64,000 nt of DNA from positions 2,017,501 to 2,081,500 of the forward strand of contig JALIZF010001940.1 in NCBI GenBank assembly GCA_029948255.1. Reading direction: 5' to 3'. The notes below the pieces were generated by a model that was given only the letters and a program-made list of their open reading frames with translations, was not told the DNA's origin and did no database searches. A program made the position numbers and the translations under genes. Shown one piece after another: positions 23,016 through 34,078 of this stretch (within the stretch, counting starts at the first letter, position 1; each line of letters begins with the position of its first letter). This stretch comes from Telmatactis stephensoni. Taxonomy: Eukaryota; Cnidaria; Anthozoa; Actiniaria; Isophelliidae.

Positions 23016-23560
23016 GTAGTAATATCAGTCGTACCATTGGTCTTACAGAAAACACTAACGCGTAGCAAGATATGGGTGCTTTACGTAGACGATTTCGTTT
23101 TGCGTAGGAAAACTCATGAAAACGTAAATGCATGTTTGTCCCGGTCTCCATGGAAACGTCTTGACCGAAAATCGTGCGAAAGTCGTCGCGTGACGAAACT
23201 CAAACCGTGACGAAACTGTCCTGATATACGTAGCCTATTGAGCTGTTTTCGCCCCGAAAGGTTTCCGTATGAGTGTGAAACGACATCAAGGCTTGCCGTG
23301 ACCGCATCAGTGCTGTGTTGTCTATAAAAACGCGCGAAATTCCTGCTGAACTACGAAAGTTAGCAGCCATTTCTTTTCTTTGTAACAAAGGTTCAGTGGT
23401 TTGACGCGAAGTTATTTTTTCACGTTTGTCGGCTTCTAGCATTTGTTGCTCAGTATCTTTAAAATGGGATATATGCATAGATATCACAAAGAGAAATTAT
23501 GTGGCATCCACGCGCCATTCACGCTCAAACAGAATCAAAGCATTTTAGCTGTGTTTTTAC
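23016..23560. other. Downstream of the GT31 gene, no gene seen
   Basis: Holds the presumed 3'UTR and GC-richer sequence with repeated CGTGACGAAACT and CGTAG phrases (decayed repeat). The 95-codon minus-strand frame here has no recognisable domain. Confidence 0.45.
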
Positions 23561-23563
23561 ATT

Positions 23564-23881
23564 CACTGTAAATTTTTAATCATTTCCTATGATAGGAAAT
23601 ATCTAGGAAATGGTTTTTGCTATGATAGAAACTGAACAAAATGTAGGAAAATACGTTTTCCTAAATGTTTTATAGGTATTCCCTACCAAAGAATAATGCA
23701 CTTTCCTAGATATTTCTTATCATAGGAAAATGCAAAGGTAAGAAAATGCAATTTCCTATGGTAGGAAATATCCAGGAAATATCTACAATGTATTTTCCTA
23801 CATTTTGTCCAGTTCCTATCAAAGGAAAATGCAATTTCTTAGATATTTCCTATCATAGGAAATGAGCAAAAATTTCCAGTG
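23564..23881. mobile_element. Foldback element built of TTTCCTATSATAGGAAA palindromes
   Basis: Long inverted arms start CACTGTAAATTTTTAATCAT and end at CCAGTG. Inside, the short palindrome TTTCCTATCATAGGAAA and the phrase ATATCTAGGAAAT recur at least five times, so the element can fold both globally and locally. Confidence 0.88.
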
Positions 23882-24002
23882 ATATGTACAAGCAAACAAT
23901 CAAATAGAACGTTCTTCTTTATACATTTGATGATAAAATTCTGCGATAAAATATGATATATTATTTCTATTGTTACTACTCGCTTATATATTTAGCATGC
24001 AC

Positions 24003-24070
24003 AGTCGCCTTAAATCGCCTAAAGTCGGTTGTCTTATGTCGCCTACAGTCGCAGCGACTTAAGGCGACTT
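24003..24070. repeat. Hairpin of AGTCGCCTTAA arms
   Basis: AGTCGCCTTAAATCGC on the left is inverted as GCGACTTAAGGCGACT on the right, with related TCGCCTA phrases between. Similar phrases fill the MITE at 58679-58790. Confidence 0.75.
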
Positions 24071-24085
24071 TTGGATGGAGTAGGC

Positions 24086-25481
24086 CTTTTGACTTCAAAA
24101 AGACGTTGGTCAATGTCGACACGTGATAATTTTATCATTTTATTTTTATAATGGATCGTATTTTATCACAGAATTTTATCATCAAACTAAAATCAAATAT
24201 CTCAATATATGTGTTAACTGTAGAAAGAGTTTTCTTAGATGATTGCAGTGGCAGGTTTAACTCTATAACGTGTTTTCAAAACTTTTATAAACATTGTCTG
24301 ATCTTTTTCAAAAAGTTTAAAGTTTGCAGATCTGAAATTTTGGAAAATGGGAGACGCCAATTTCAGGCAAGGCATTCTTGGTCACTTCGTCTCTCTGATC
24401 ATTGCTGAGCTTTAGAAGCTACGGTAGAGTTAATTGAGAGTTAAGAATTTAAAATTGTCGTGCTTGTGTTATTTGTATACGCATGTCCAGAAATGTGGAG
24501 GTAAAAATTGCGACGGCAAAGTTTACTTTTCCTTGCTTTGCTGAGAGATTAGACAAAAGTGGTCTCTCCTGGTCGCAGGATGAATTGAACAAATTACCGT
24601 TAACGTTCGTGGAATTAAACAATTATAGTCATTATTAGATATTTACAGATTTTATAGTCACATTATTATTAAATAATCTAATATTTTATTTAGTTGGTAA
24701 GGCATTTAAGTCTTAAACTCAGGGGTTAAATTTGTCACTCAAAACAGCGGAGTTTTGGATAAAATAATCCTGAGAAATGAACCGACAGTTGAATGGGTTT
24801 GTTAGACAATGCAATTACCTTGCTAGCTCTGATTGGCTGAGTAACCAAATATGATAGACCAATCAGAAATAACAATCAGCATGCAAGAATTTTTGGCTTG
24901 GTTTGGATTTTGTTTGTGGTGGTAATGGTGGTGTTTGGTTGTTGTTGTGTCTTGTAGTTTTTCAGTTTTAATTTTTAATTTAATTTTATTTTTATTTTTC
25001 AGTTTTGTTGGGTTTTTGCTCTTTGGTTTGTAGTTTCAGTAGTTGATGTTCTTCATCTCTTTTAATTAAGGTATTTTTTATACAAAGCAATTTTGAGTGG
25101 CAAAATATACCCTTGAATTTTTGGACACAAATATATTCATGCATCAAATAAAGTTAAATTATTATGAAATTAAATTAAATTTGCAAGTTTTGGACTAAAT
25201 TCAAAAGTTTTTGTTGATGATGATGATGATGTTGTTGTTGTTGCAGTGGTGGATCCATGAAAAGGCAAATGCACAGAAATGAACTAGGGAGGTGTAAATG
25301 AACAAAGTAAATATCGTCGATTTCTTGCCTTTTCACAAGCTGTTACCAAACTGAAAAGAATATATTAATACATGCAGCCGAGGCTGTGGTTGACCAAGAT
25401 GTAACTGTAAAATGGTCTATTCCTTTAACTGGGTAAAGTAGAAATTTTTGGCCGAGACTAAGTGCTGGTAGTGGATTGCCT
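24086..25481. other. Intergenic, no gene seen
   Basis: AT-rich sequence with short (GATGAT/GTTGTT)n near 25215-25240. No protein-like frame; the 85-codon frame at 24151 has no recognisable domain. Confidence 0.45.
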
Positions 25482-25596
25482 CAGCCTAGTCCCCAGGCTA
25501 AACCGTCTCTCGTTTCAAAACGTGACGTCACAGAGTGACTCCAACGGGGACTTGCTCGCGCTCCGCGCTCGCAGATGACTCCTGGGGACTAGGCTG
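25482..25596. mobile_element. MITE family 8, copy 1
   Basis: CAGCCTAGTCCCCAGG at the left is inverted at the right (CCTGGGGACTAGGCTG). The interior carries a CRE palindrome TGACGTCA (25523-25530) and a CTCGCGCTCCGCGCTCGC segment. Copy 2 is at 31774-31911. Confidence 0.92.
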
Positions 25597-28280
25597 GGAT
25601 TGCCTGCCTTGTGACCCTCTCTACACTTGGGAGCGTGGTCGAAAGGGATCGCTCAAAAACCACTCTATAAACCGTACCCAAATCAAAAACAAATACGACA
25701 GAAGTGTTTATAAACAGTCAATCTTTATTGCTGCGAGCGAGCGAAGCGAGCGAAGCAGCAACACTAATCTCGACGGGATTCCCGTTTACTCAATGGCCGT
25801 TGGAGGTCTGGGCATTTTATAATGGGGACTCCTTCAGTCAAGATTCAGTCAACTAACTAACTAGCGATGGATGATTTCGTTCCCATGAGCCATCTCGGCC
25901 GGCTCCAATTCAAAATGGCGGTAGTAGGTGCAGTGCAAATGATGTGTGTTTCAGTGACTTACCGAGCACATGGGCTTACATTCTCGTACTCATTGCAAGA
26001 AAGAAGTTCCAGGACTCAGTTCTAGCTGGCTTTTGAGGTAAGATCAAACAATCTCTCAAGAGCAAACTATACCATCTACAGAGACGCTGTCCCTTAACTA
26101 ATTGCCAGATCGAGTCCATTGGAGCACGATGAGAACTGATCTAAACCAATCGACTTATCGTCCATGCCATTCAGCCAAACCGACCAAAACCACTGCCCAT
26201 TGTGGCAAACAAACCGATTCAATGGTCCATCGAGGCAAACAAAACAAATCAAAACAATCGTTCATTGTCAGAGAGTATCGAGGCAAACCAACCAAAGCAA
26301 TCGCCCATTGAGGCAAATAAACCGAATGTTAAATTACTAATACCTTTTATTATAATTGACAAATAGTGCTACGCATGTATGATTTTAGTTACTACTATTT
26401 CTTATTATTTAGGCTTTTTCGTTTAAGCTTAAAATGTACAAGCATATTATTTCCTGTTGTCGTTATATTTTATTGCATTTATGGTTTAGATCTTTGTACT
26501 TCCTCTATTGAAATAAATTTACTCGTTAAAGAAATGTATTTCTTGTTGTTGTGTTTTGTTGTTTTTGTGTGTGTGTGTGTGTGTTTGTGTGTGTGTAGGG
26601 GGGGGGGGGCGCGGTTGCAAATATATATCAAGTACAACTACAATCTTCTGTTTCTGCTCATTGGCATCTCATTTGCATTGAATTTTGCACATGTGAGATT
26701 AGATGTTTGACCTAGGCCTAAGTAATGCTATGAAGGAATATATATAGCGATTATATCTCACAGTGTACGTTCCTCACATCTTCAGATCAAAAATTACCAA
26801 ACTCCAGACATAATAACATATACTAGCCGTATTAATTTGCAAAGACAGCTCGCAGCACTTCACTTTCTATTAGAAACGGCTAGTTTCTATCATAGTCTTG
26901 AGGGATAATATTTCTAAGTTTTCGGAGAATTTTAAGGCAGTTAAAATCCACAGGAAGCCCAACCACCACACCAACACAATATGGTAAGCCTGTGTTTGGA
27001 GCGAGATATTAAAGGCGTTAGTGGGAATCACGTGACTAATGACGCCATGTTGTTGTTGTTTGTTTGTTTCTTTGGTAATAAGTAAGTATGCATATGTTTA
27101 GCAGTTCTGAACTTCGTTTCCTAGAATTCTCTGGTCCATTTGAGGTCTGTTCCGCAAATTATTTGGGGTTCATTTTCGGGTCGTGGACCAGTTCGGAACG
27201 GGATTATTTCGGGCTCTCTACAGACCACCTTCCCGAACTGCTTACCCTCCCGACCCCTAACCCCTCCACAGTATTAATGACATGCTTCGTCAAACATTTA
27301 GAATGGTTTGTGGTACGTGAACGGACTGAGTGATTATGATGCAAAAAAATGTAAAACTATTTGAAAACTCTAACAATTAAGTTTAAGAGCTGAAGTCTAC
27401 AGAACTAGAGAATTCTCTTGAACTTTAAAGCTTCTTTCGATCAAGATAAGTGAAGATTTCGCAACTGAACAACTCTCTGGTGCTAGTTTCAACGAATTAA
27501 TCCGGCTAACAACCAATAGGCATACCTGTGTAAACAAAATTCCGACATCGTCGCCAATTTCGCTGAGTCACGCGTTATAGTCTTCGTAAGTTCTGGTAAG
27601 TAACAAATCACGTTGGAATGAAATTCTAATTGAATTGTAGTCTCTAAAATGCTTGGTGTCGTTAGCTGTCATGGCATGATCAAGCCAAGCTTTGGTGTGT
27701 TCCAATATTCAACAACAAACTCTTGATTGATTATTATTATCTATTGTTTAGCTCCAGATTTCATGCTCAATAGTTGCACAATAAACCTGGTTTTCAAACA
27801 TGTTATGTCGATGTTAAAACTTATATCATAAAGTAGATTTGATTAATAGCTACCGAAAAATTAACCCCCCGCCGAATTTATTAGTAAATACTTTGTAAAC
27901 CAGCTTTGAATTATATGAAAAGTTATTAATCTATTTTTTGTATGATCACTCGCTTGGGTAGCTTATGTTTGAGGTTTTTGCATATATATATATATATATA
28001 TGAATATATCAGTTTTGTTCCGACTAGTTTGCATTTTCACTTTCGAAAGTGATATTCATTCCTATAAAACCCGGAAATGTTTTTGTAAGTCCAAGTCATG
28101 ACCTAAAGCGGAAAATTTTGCAGTCAAATGCGTTTAAGCTCGTTGCAGATTATAAAATACAACTCCAGTAACACGTACTAAGGATTATAATAAATACAAT
28201 AGAAGTCTACTAACTTTAGGGGCATTTTTAGTCTCTCGGAATGCGGGCGTTGAAGACATTCGTGTTTTGTAGTATTTTGT
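25597..28280. other. Intergenic, simple repeats only
   Basis: No gene is recognised. It contains a degenerate repeat of GGCAAACAAACCGA with CCATTG at 26170-26330, (TG)n followed by a G run at 26566-26608, and (AT)n near 27982-28001. Small frames here follow these repeats or are short and featureless. Confidence 0.5.
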
Positions 28281-28281
28281 C

Positions 28282-28545
28282 GTTTCTTTGGGAGTTCAAG
28301 ATAATGGGGTTCTACTGTATTTATCATTTCCTTGGGCGTTCAAGATAGTGGGGTTCTATTGGATTAATCATTTCCCTTGGGCGTTCAAGATAGTGGGGTT
28401 CTATTGGATTAATCATTTCCCTTGGGAGTTCAAGATAGTGGGGTTCTACTGTATTTATCAATCATTTCTCTTACGAGTTCAAGATAGTGCAGTTTTACTG
28501 TATTTATCATTTCCTTTATGTGTTCAAGGGGTTAATTGTATTGAA
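28282..28545 (+). repeat. Minisatellite, about 50 bp x 5
   Basis: The unit TTGGGAGTTCAAGATAGTGG plus a TTCTAYTGKATTWATCATTTCC portion repeats five times with few changes. It explains the 91-residue repetitive frame. Confidence 0.93.
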
Positions 28546-29061
28546 TTCATCGTTTTCGACTGAAGTCTACTGAGTTTTTTCCTTGCCATTATTAAGTTAT
28601 TATTTCAACCATTTATAATTATCTATCATTATATTTTATGCACTCAGTGGAAGTTGAATAAAAAAAAAAAAAAAAAAAAAAGTGGTAAATCACTTATATT
28701 TGGTATCGAAAGTCTGATAGTATATTGGTATACCATTTATGCGTGCAATGATTGGTCGAGAACCGTTTGTTTATTCTATTTCAGATTAGGGACGGAATAT
28801 TAGATTTTTGAGGGGGGATGGGGTTGGGTAATTTTTTTTTGCGACGGTGCAAACATTTTTTTTTGCAACATGCACGAATTTTTTTCTGGCACTTTTATTG
28901 TGCATGTTTTTTCGTCCTATAAGGCTGTGCTCGAATTTTTTATTGGTTATTGCCCACCCCCTCCCTCCCTCCCCCCCCCCCCCCCCCCCTCAAAAATCTA
29001 ATGGTCCGTCTCTTGTTTTATTATCTCTTGTTGATAATTAAATTTCGCTTCTATAAAACAA

Positions 29062-29224
29062 TGGATTCCTTTTTTCGTCCGTCTGTACTCTCGCTGGATG
29101 CGCCGAAGACGACAAAATGTGGCAAGAATAACGGACGCCACCTTTTGTTTTTGTCTCTTGGTGCCTTTTTGACGTCATCTGTGCATCTATTAGAGTACAG
29201 ACGCACGCGGAACTTGATGGAATC
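29062..29224. mobile_element. Decayed MITE family 6 copy at a gene's 5' flank
   Basis: GGATTCCTTTTTTCGTCCGT at the left and ACAGACGCACGCGGAAC/TTGATGGAATC at the right match the ends of the element at 14631-14804. The internal AAAATGTGG and TGACGTCATCTGTGCAT phrases are also shared. It ends 74 bp before the next start codon. Confidence 0.8.
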
Positions 29225-29297
29225 TATTTTACGCGCAAAAAATGGATCAAATCTATTGTTTAAATAAAACATTCATTGTTTCAATTAGCAAACGAAA

Positions 29298-30182
29298 ATG
29301 GCAAAACTGGATTTAAAGCTGGTGATGATTCTTCTAGCGCTGGTTCTCTTGGTCACGTTACTTGATGACGTAGATGCTAGCAGACGTCGCTCCTACTCCG
29401 GTCGACGAAGATCCTTCTCAACAAGCCGTCGACGATCCTTCTCAACAAGTCGTCGACGCCGAACCTTTTCGTCGAGCCGGCGCAGGCGCAGTTCATACGG
29501 TTCATCGAGGTCATCAAGTTCTTCTGGATTGGTCACAGGGCTTGTCATATTTGGAGTCTTTGCGGGTCTTGTCGCTGTTGGTTTCTGTGTTGGTTGCTAC
29601 TTTTGCTCCAGGTCGAGACGGCACCAATCGACTGGACGTGTCGTCACACCGCAGCCTCAAGTTCAATATCGAACCGAATATCAAACAGGAGGCGGAAGTG
29701 GTCCTCAACCTCCACCGTATACTCCTCCTGGCGGTGCTTATGGTAACCCCGCATATCCACCCCCTGAGAAAAACACTTCTCAGATATACCCTCCACCCTC
29801 AGGAGCACCGCCTATGGCGTACACTTCTCAGATGTACCCTCCCCCCGCAGGGGATCCAGGTATGCCATACCCAACGAAAGATGGAACGTCGCCATTGCCA
29901 TATCCAAGTGATGTGCAAAAACAGCCCCCATACCCCCCTGGGGATAGCGGTGTACCTCCAACACAATTTCCACCACAGGGAGCAACGCCATTGCCATATC
30001 CGAGTAATGTGCAAAATCAGCCCCCGTACCCACCCTCTGGGGAGAGTGGTGGAGTTCAGCCACAAGTTCCACCACAGGAAGCCCAAGCTGCTGGTTATCC
30101 TCCTCAAGTTCCTGCAGGAGTAGACGCAAGTGCCCCTCCTCTACCCCCTCCGTCGTATGACGATGCGGTCAAGGAAACTTGA
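29298..30182 (+). CDS. Single-pass membrane protein: Arg/Ser ectodomain, PPxY tail
   Basis: I do not recognise a named family. The single exon encodes 294 residues; ATG has a strong context (A at -3, G at +4). An N-terminal hydrophobic signal (about 8-22) is followed by DDVDA, a plausible cleavage site. A strongly basic low-complexity ectodomain (28-76) is built of SRRRSFST-like units. A membrane segment spans about 77-100, with cysteines C97, C100 and C103 at its inner edge (possible palmitoylation). The tail is Pro/Tyr/Gln-rich with PPPY at 138-141, repeated YPPP and QPPYPP blocks, and a C-terminal PPSYDDAV containing PPSY (284-287). PPxY motifs in such tails bind WW domains, for example in NEDD4-type ubiquitin ligases, so an adaptor or trafficking role is inferred. 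The basic RRRR blocks could be proprotein convertase sites. Overlapping frames on both strands are composition shadows. Confidence 0.82.
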   Translation: MAKLDLKLVMILLALVLLVTLLDDVDASRRRSYSGRRRSFSTSRRRSFSTSRRRRTFSSSRRRRSSYGSSRSSSSSGLVTGLVIFGVFAGLVAVGFCVGCYFCSRSRRHQSTGRVVTPQPQVQYRTEYQTGGGSGPQPPPYTPPGGAYGNPAYPPPEKNTSQIYPPPSGAPPMAYTSQMYPPPAGDPGMPYPTKDGTSPLPYPSDVQKQPPYPPGDSGVPPTQFPPQGATPLPYPSNVQNQPPYPPSGESGGVQPQVPPQEAQAAGYPPQVPAGVDASAPPLPPPSYDDAVKET

Positions 30183-30654
30183 AATATTTTAGAAAACTTA
30201 CAAGGAGAAGTCCTGATAAGGACACTTTTTCACAACTGCTCTGGTCATCTCACAATGTGAGGATCTTTTTGTTAATATTTTTGTAGTCGTTTGCATAATT
30301 ATTTATTTAACTTTACGCTACAAGCAATCAAACACAACAAATGAGTGTGTAATATTTTGTAAGGCTTTGACATTTGTAAGTATAATTTCGAAGTTACAGG
30401 AGTTTGAAAAAACGCACAATTTTTACTTGAGTGTATGGGCAAGAGTTGCACCTCAGCCAGCCATTTAGTTAAAAAAGGCAAAGGCTAATGTTTTACTTCG
30501 AAATCGCGGGGAGTTGTTGCCCAGATCTCCCGAGACAGAGGTTCATGTATCAAGCATTCGAAGGTGCGCCAATAGCCCTCACTATTCCTCATGACGGGCC
30601 ACTTTGGCATGCTGTTGATTTGCTCTTGTTCGCGCCTCAATGAACTCCCTCAAT

Positions 30655-30820
30655 GCGGACACCTCTCTAAAGCGGACACCTCCAATATTGCCTGTAATGA
30701 TACTCCCTCTAAAGCGAACACCTCCAATATTGCCTGTAATGATACTCCCTCTAAAGCGAACACCTCCAATATTGCCTGTAATGATACTCCCTCTAAAGCG
30801 GATACCTCTCTAAGGCGGAC
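30655..30820 (+). repeat. Minisatellite, 42 bp x about 3.5
   Basis: CCTCCAATATTGCCTGTAAT recurs at 30679, 30721 and 30763 with almost no change, joined by CTCTAAAGCGRACA. It explains the repetitive 98-residue frame. Confidence 0.95.
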
Positions 30821-31773
30821 AGCAAGCGCCGGTCCCGCCAGAGTCCGCCCTATAGGGAGTTCACTGTATGGCTGTTATTTTGAATAAAACGTCAAAGTCT
30901 GATAGCTTTTAATTAAAATTTGCTTTGAAGTGAAGCTAACGTAGAATTTCAAATACGCTCGCAAACTTGAGAAAAACAGCTGTCTAATATAATATAAAAC
31001 CTCTTAAATACAAACCCCTCCAAATTGCGAACAATTCTCTAAATTCTTATCAATAGAATCTTTCCCGGAATTGCTTTTAGCAAACATGGACTCCTGATGC
31101 AAACGTCTATACCACAGGAAGCCCATTAGAAAATGATTTTTATTTTGTTTTTAGGTTTTTCTGTAAAACGTGAATTTCGTGCGTGTGACACACATATTAG
31201 AATTAAATTGTACGCATGATAACAATAAATAAATTATTTTCCATTGAAAATTGCTTTGTCTTTTAAAGGAAGAATGCCACAGCCGCCGTCTTTACAGTCA
31301 AAACAAAAGAGTATTCCTCCAAAAAGTAAACTTTTGTTATTTAAAGATTACCCTGCCCTATTCTATATGTGGTGAGCCGGATTGCACGGACGAGGCCGAA
31401 ATCTTCATCCTACACGTGAAATATCCATACGACGTCCCTGCTTCTCTGAATGTCTCGGGAGTATGGCCCATTTTTTAATAAAATTAGCAGAACAGCGCAG
31501 GTTCGAATCCCGACAGCTGAATATGAGTATAATGGGGTCTCTGGTTAAACAAGGAGTATAAGTCAATAGGGCAATTTATCAAAGGCGCAAACCTCTGTAT
31601 AAAAATCACTTTTAGTCTAAGAAACTTTTAGTCTAAGACAGCGTTCTGAACTGTTCATCGATAAGACTCGAACAAGGCGCGTCTTAGACTGAAAGTGCAG
31701 TTTGTACGGACAGGCCCGCGTCTTAGATAAAGCGCGTCTTATGCATGTAAAGTGCGTGCTTTGTCGTCTTTGT
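30821..31773. other. Intergenic with a possible SINE fragment
   Basis: No gene seen. A perfect pol III B-box-like GGTTCGAATCC lies at 31501-31511, but no matching A box was found at the right distance, so a decayed tRNA-derived piece is the most I can say. Confidence 0.35.
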
Positions 31774-31911
31774 CTAGTCCCCAGGCTTTCCCGTCTCTCC
31801 TTTCTAAACGTGACGTCATGGAGTAACCCCAACGGTTCTCTCGCGCTTACGCGCTCGCCCCAGGTCTCGCTCGCGCTTCGCGCTCGCAGAGGACGCCTGG
31901 GGACTAGGCTG
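31774..31911. mobile_element. MITE family 8, copy 2
   Basis: CTAGTCCCCAGG ... CCTGGGGACTAG termini and the internal AAACGTGACGTCA (octamer 31811-31818) match copy 1 at 25482. This copy has an extra GCTCGC-rich insertion of about 25 bp. Confidence 0.9.
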
Positions 31912-32424
31912 CCTAATCCAGATTGTTAGTCTGGAATAGCCCTACGTTTATCATTTTCTTGAAACAGAATATATAGAACCATTTCTTACAATTTTGTTCA
32001 AAACAGCGTTATGAATTTACTCGTTGTTTGTTCAGAAAACAGTTCAAGGATTCGGATAATCCTTAGGGATACATTTGTATAAAAACTTTTATAGCCTCCT
32101 ATAGTAACATGTAGTAGGTAGTCGTACTCTACAAATCCCAAGAGAGTACCCCCTCCCCCAGGGCTTCTCTAGCAAACCCAACATGTTTGACAACGAAGCT
32201 GATTAACTTTCGTGGCAGTTGACAAGGGATTTGTACTTTTCACCCGCCCCTCTAGAGGAGGCCAGGAGCACAGTAGATTTACTAAACAAGCCAAATAGGG
32301 TGATTGTACTTAACCCGTGAAATTTTTGTACATATCTTATAATTCTATTTTTTCTTGTGTGTCTATTTGATTATATCACAATCCGTGGGGTGGGGGGAGG
32401 ACGGAGGGTGGACACTCTCTAAGG

Positions 32425-32800
32425 TGGACGTTACGGGGATGCTCCGCCCGAAAGGGGGTACTTTTTTATGCTAGAGGCATAAAAAATGGTAGGAATTTTA
32501 TGCATAGAAAAGGTTGGGAAATTCGCGACTTTGGGTATAGAAAAGGAACTTTAAGCAAAGCGTACCACTCAAGCCAAATACACACCTACGTATATACACG
32601 AAAGCTTCAAACACTAGAAATGTTTGAATGTGAGGACGCTTTGCTCTGATCGCTGTGGCACTGTTTTGAATACATACTCCGAAATACATATAAATAAAAG
32701 GGGTGTCTTTTCGTCAAAGGTATGTAAAAGGGGTACTATTTTACGTACTATTTTAAGTATTTAAAAGGGTAAGGGGTCGAAAGTCCATGTGGAGCATCCA
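32425..32800. mobile_element. Probable MITE with GGATGCTCC ends
   Basis: ACGGGGATGCTCCGCCCGAA at the left and the complement of TGTGGAGCATCCACGT at the right, with GGGGTACT motifs in the interior. It resembles the C/G-ended elements at 3066, 17501 and 61690 in style but is a separate sequence. Confidence 0.5.
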
Positions 32801-33485
32801 CGTACAAAAAGTTGTATACTAGTCCCCCCTGGGATCTCAATGTTATTAAACGTACCACCATCAAACGCTTATTTATATTTTTTACTTATCAACCCGGCGC
32901 CAAATTTAAGAAAAATTGAAGCTTCAAGCCTTAAAAATACACCAAGTAATTAACCATCTAAATGCCAAAACTGTTAACAGTAAACCGTCGTTACTTCAAA
33001 CTTTTAACCGTCAACCATCATAGATAGCTTCTACCCCTTTGCGACCCTCTTGAAAACAGAATACTATATCCCTTCTAGGGGAGGCCGGTGGCATACTGTA
33101 TACTATCCTTAAGGTAGTACCCTCCCCTCCCCCTAGAATTTACCCAAGAAAACCAATGTCATTGAAAATGAAATTGATGTATCGTGCAATAAGATTAATG
33201 CTATCATTGCCTGATATATTGCCTAACATGTATAGTGCAGTATTATCTAATTAATTATTTCCGGTGCAAAGTATACTGCATCCTATATATATTATAAATA
33301 GCTTTGAAATTATTATAGGTTATTCACTATCTCGGTATGGGGTCGTCTTAGCTAATTGATAATCAGAGCAGTGGTAATATTACAAACTAAAAAGGGACGG
33401 TAAAGTCGGTTCGTTTAATTCCGTTATGACTGAGTTAAAATCCATGATACTGTTTAATTGACGGAGTGAAAAAAAAGTTTCTTTC

Positions 33486-33608
33486 GACTACTTACCTACC
33501 TACTTGCTTGCTTGTCTGCCAGTGCCTGCTTGCTTATTGCTTGCCGCTTGCTTGCTTGCTTACTTGCTTGCTTACTTGTTTTCTTGCTTGCTTGCTTAGG
33601 TTTCAATT

Positions 33609-33669
<61 letters not shown>

Positions 33670-33826
33670 TTGCTTGCTTGCCTGCTTGCTTGCTTGCTTG
33701 CTTGCATGCTTGCTTGCTTGCATGCATGCATGCATGCTTGCTTGCTTGCTTGTTTTCTTGCTTGCTTGCTTGCTTGCTTGCATGCTTGCATGCTTGCATG
33801 CTTCCATGCTTGCATGCTTGCATTTA
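33486..33826. repeat. Microsatellite (CTTG)n / (CATG)n
   Basis: A long array of TGCTTGCT units with substitutions to TGCATGCA toward the 3' end. It reads as ACLLACLL on one strand and KQASKQAS on the other; none of the five frames is a gene. Confidence 0.98.
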
Positions 33827-33875
33827 CCATCTTTCTTCCGTATATTTCTATACGTTGTCAGTTCTCTTTTCCTCC

Positions 33876-34016
33876 CAAGGATGGCACAGTTGGTTAGTGC
33901 GCGGCCTTTGGTGCGAGAGGTCCCGAGTTCGATTCCCAGAGACTTCACATCCTTTCTTCGACTTCTTTCCTTTCCGTGTAGCTTTAATTAGCTTTAAATA
34001 CCCGTAAAGGGTGTAC

Positions 34017-34074
<58 letters not shown>
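33876..34074 (+). mobile_element. tRNA-derived SINE with (GA)n tail
   Basis: A box TGGCACAGTTGG at 33882-33893 and B-box-like AGTTCGATTCC at 33926-33936 sit at tRNA-like spacing. A 4-bp D stem GCAC/GTGC and a 5-bp acceptor-like GGATG/CATCC pairing are visible, but the anticodon arm does not fold. A body of about 70 bp follows and the element ends in a 54-base (GA)n tract. It is therefore a SINE head, not a tRNA gene. Confidence 0.72.

Positions 34075-34078
<4 letters not shown>

Noticed and set aside
22517..23068. 183-codon minus-strand frame
   Set aside because: Antisense of the Ser/Pro repeat tail of the glycosyltransferase; its open length follows from the 36-bp unit.
29374..30129. Long alternative frames on both strands over the PPxY protein
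   Set aside because: Shadows caused by Pro/Arg-rich codon composition; only the +1 frame from 29298 has signal, membrane segment and motif order.
33880..33955. Possible tRNA gene
   Set aside because: A and B boxes and D stem are good, but the anticodon arm does not pair and the sequence continues into a repeat tail; called a SINE head.
33466..34007. ACLLACLL and KQASKQAS frames up to 159 codons
   Set aside because: (CTTG)n microsatellite plus SINE; the apparent hydrophobic helices are repeat artefacts.
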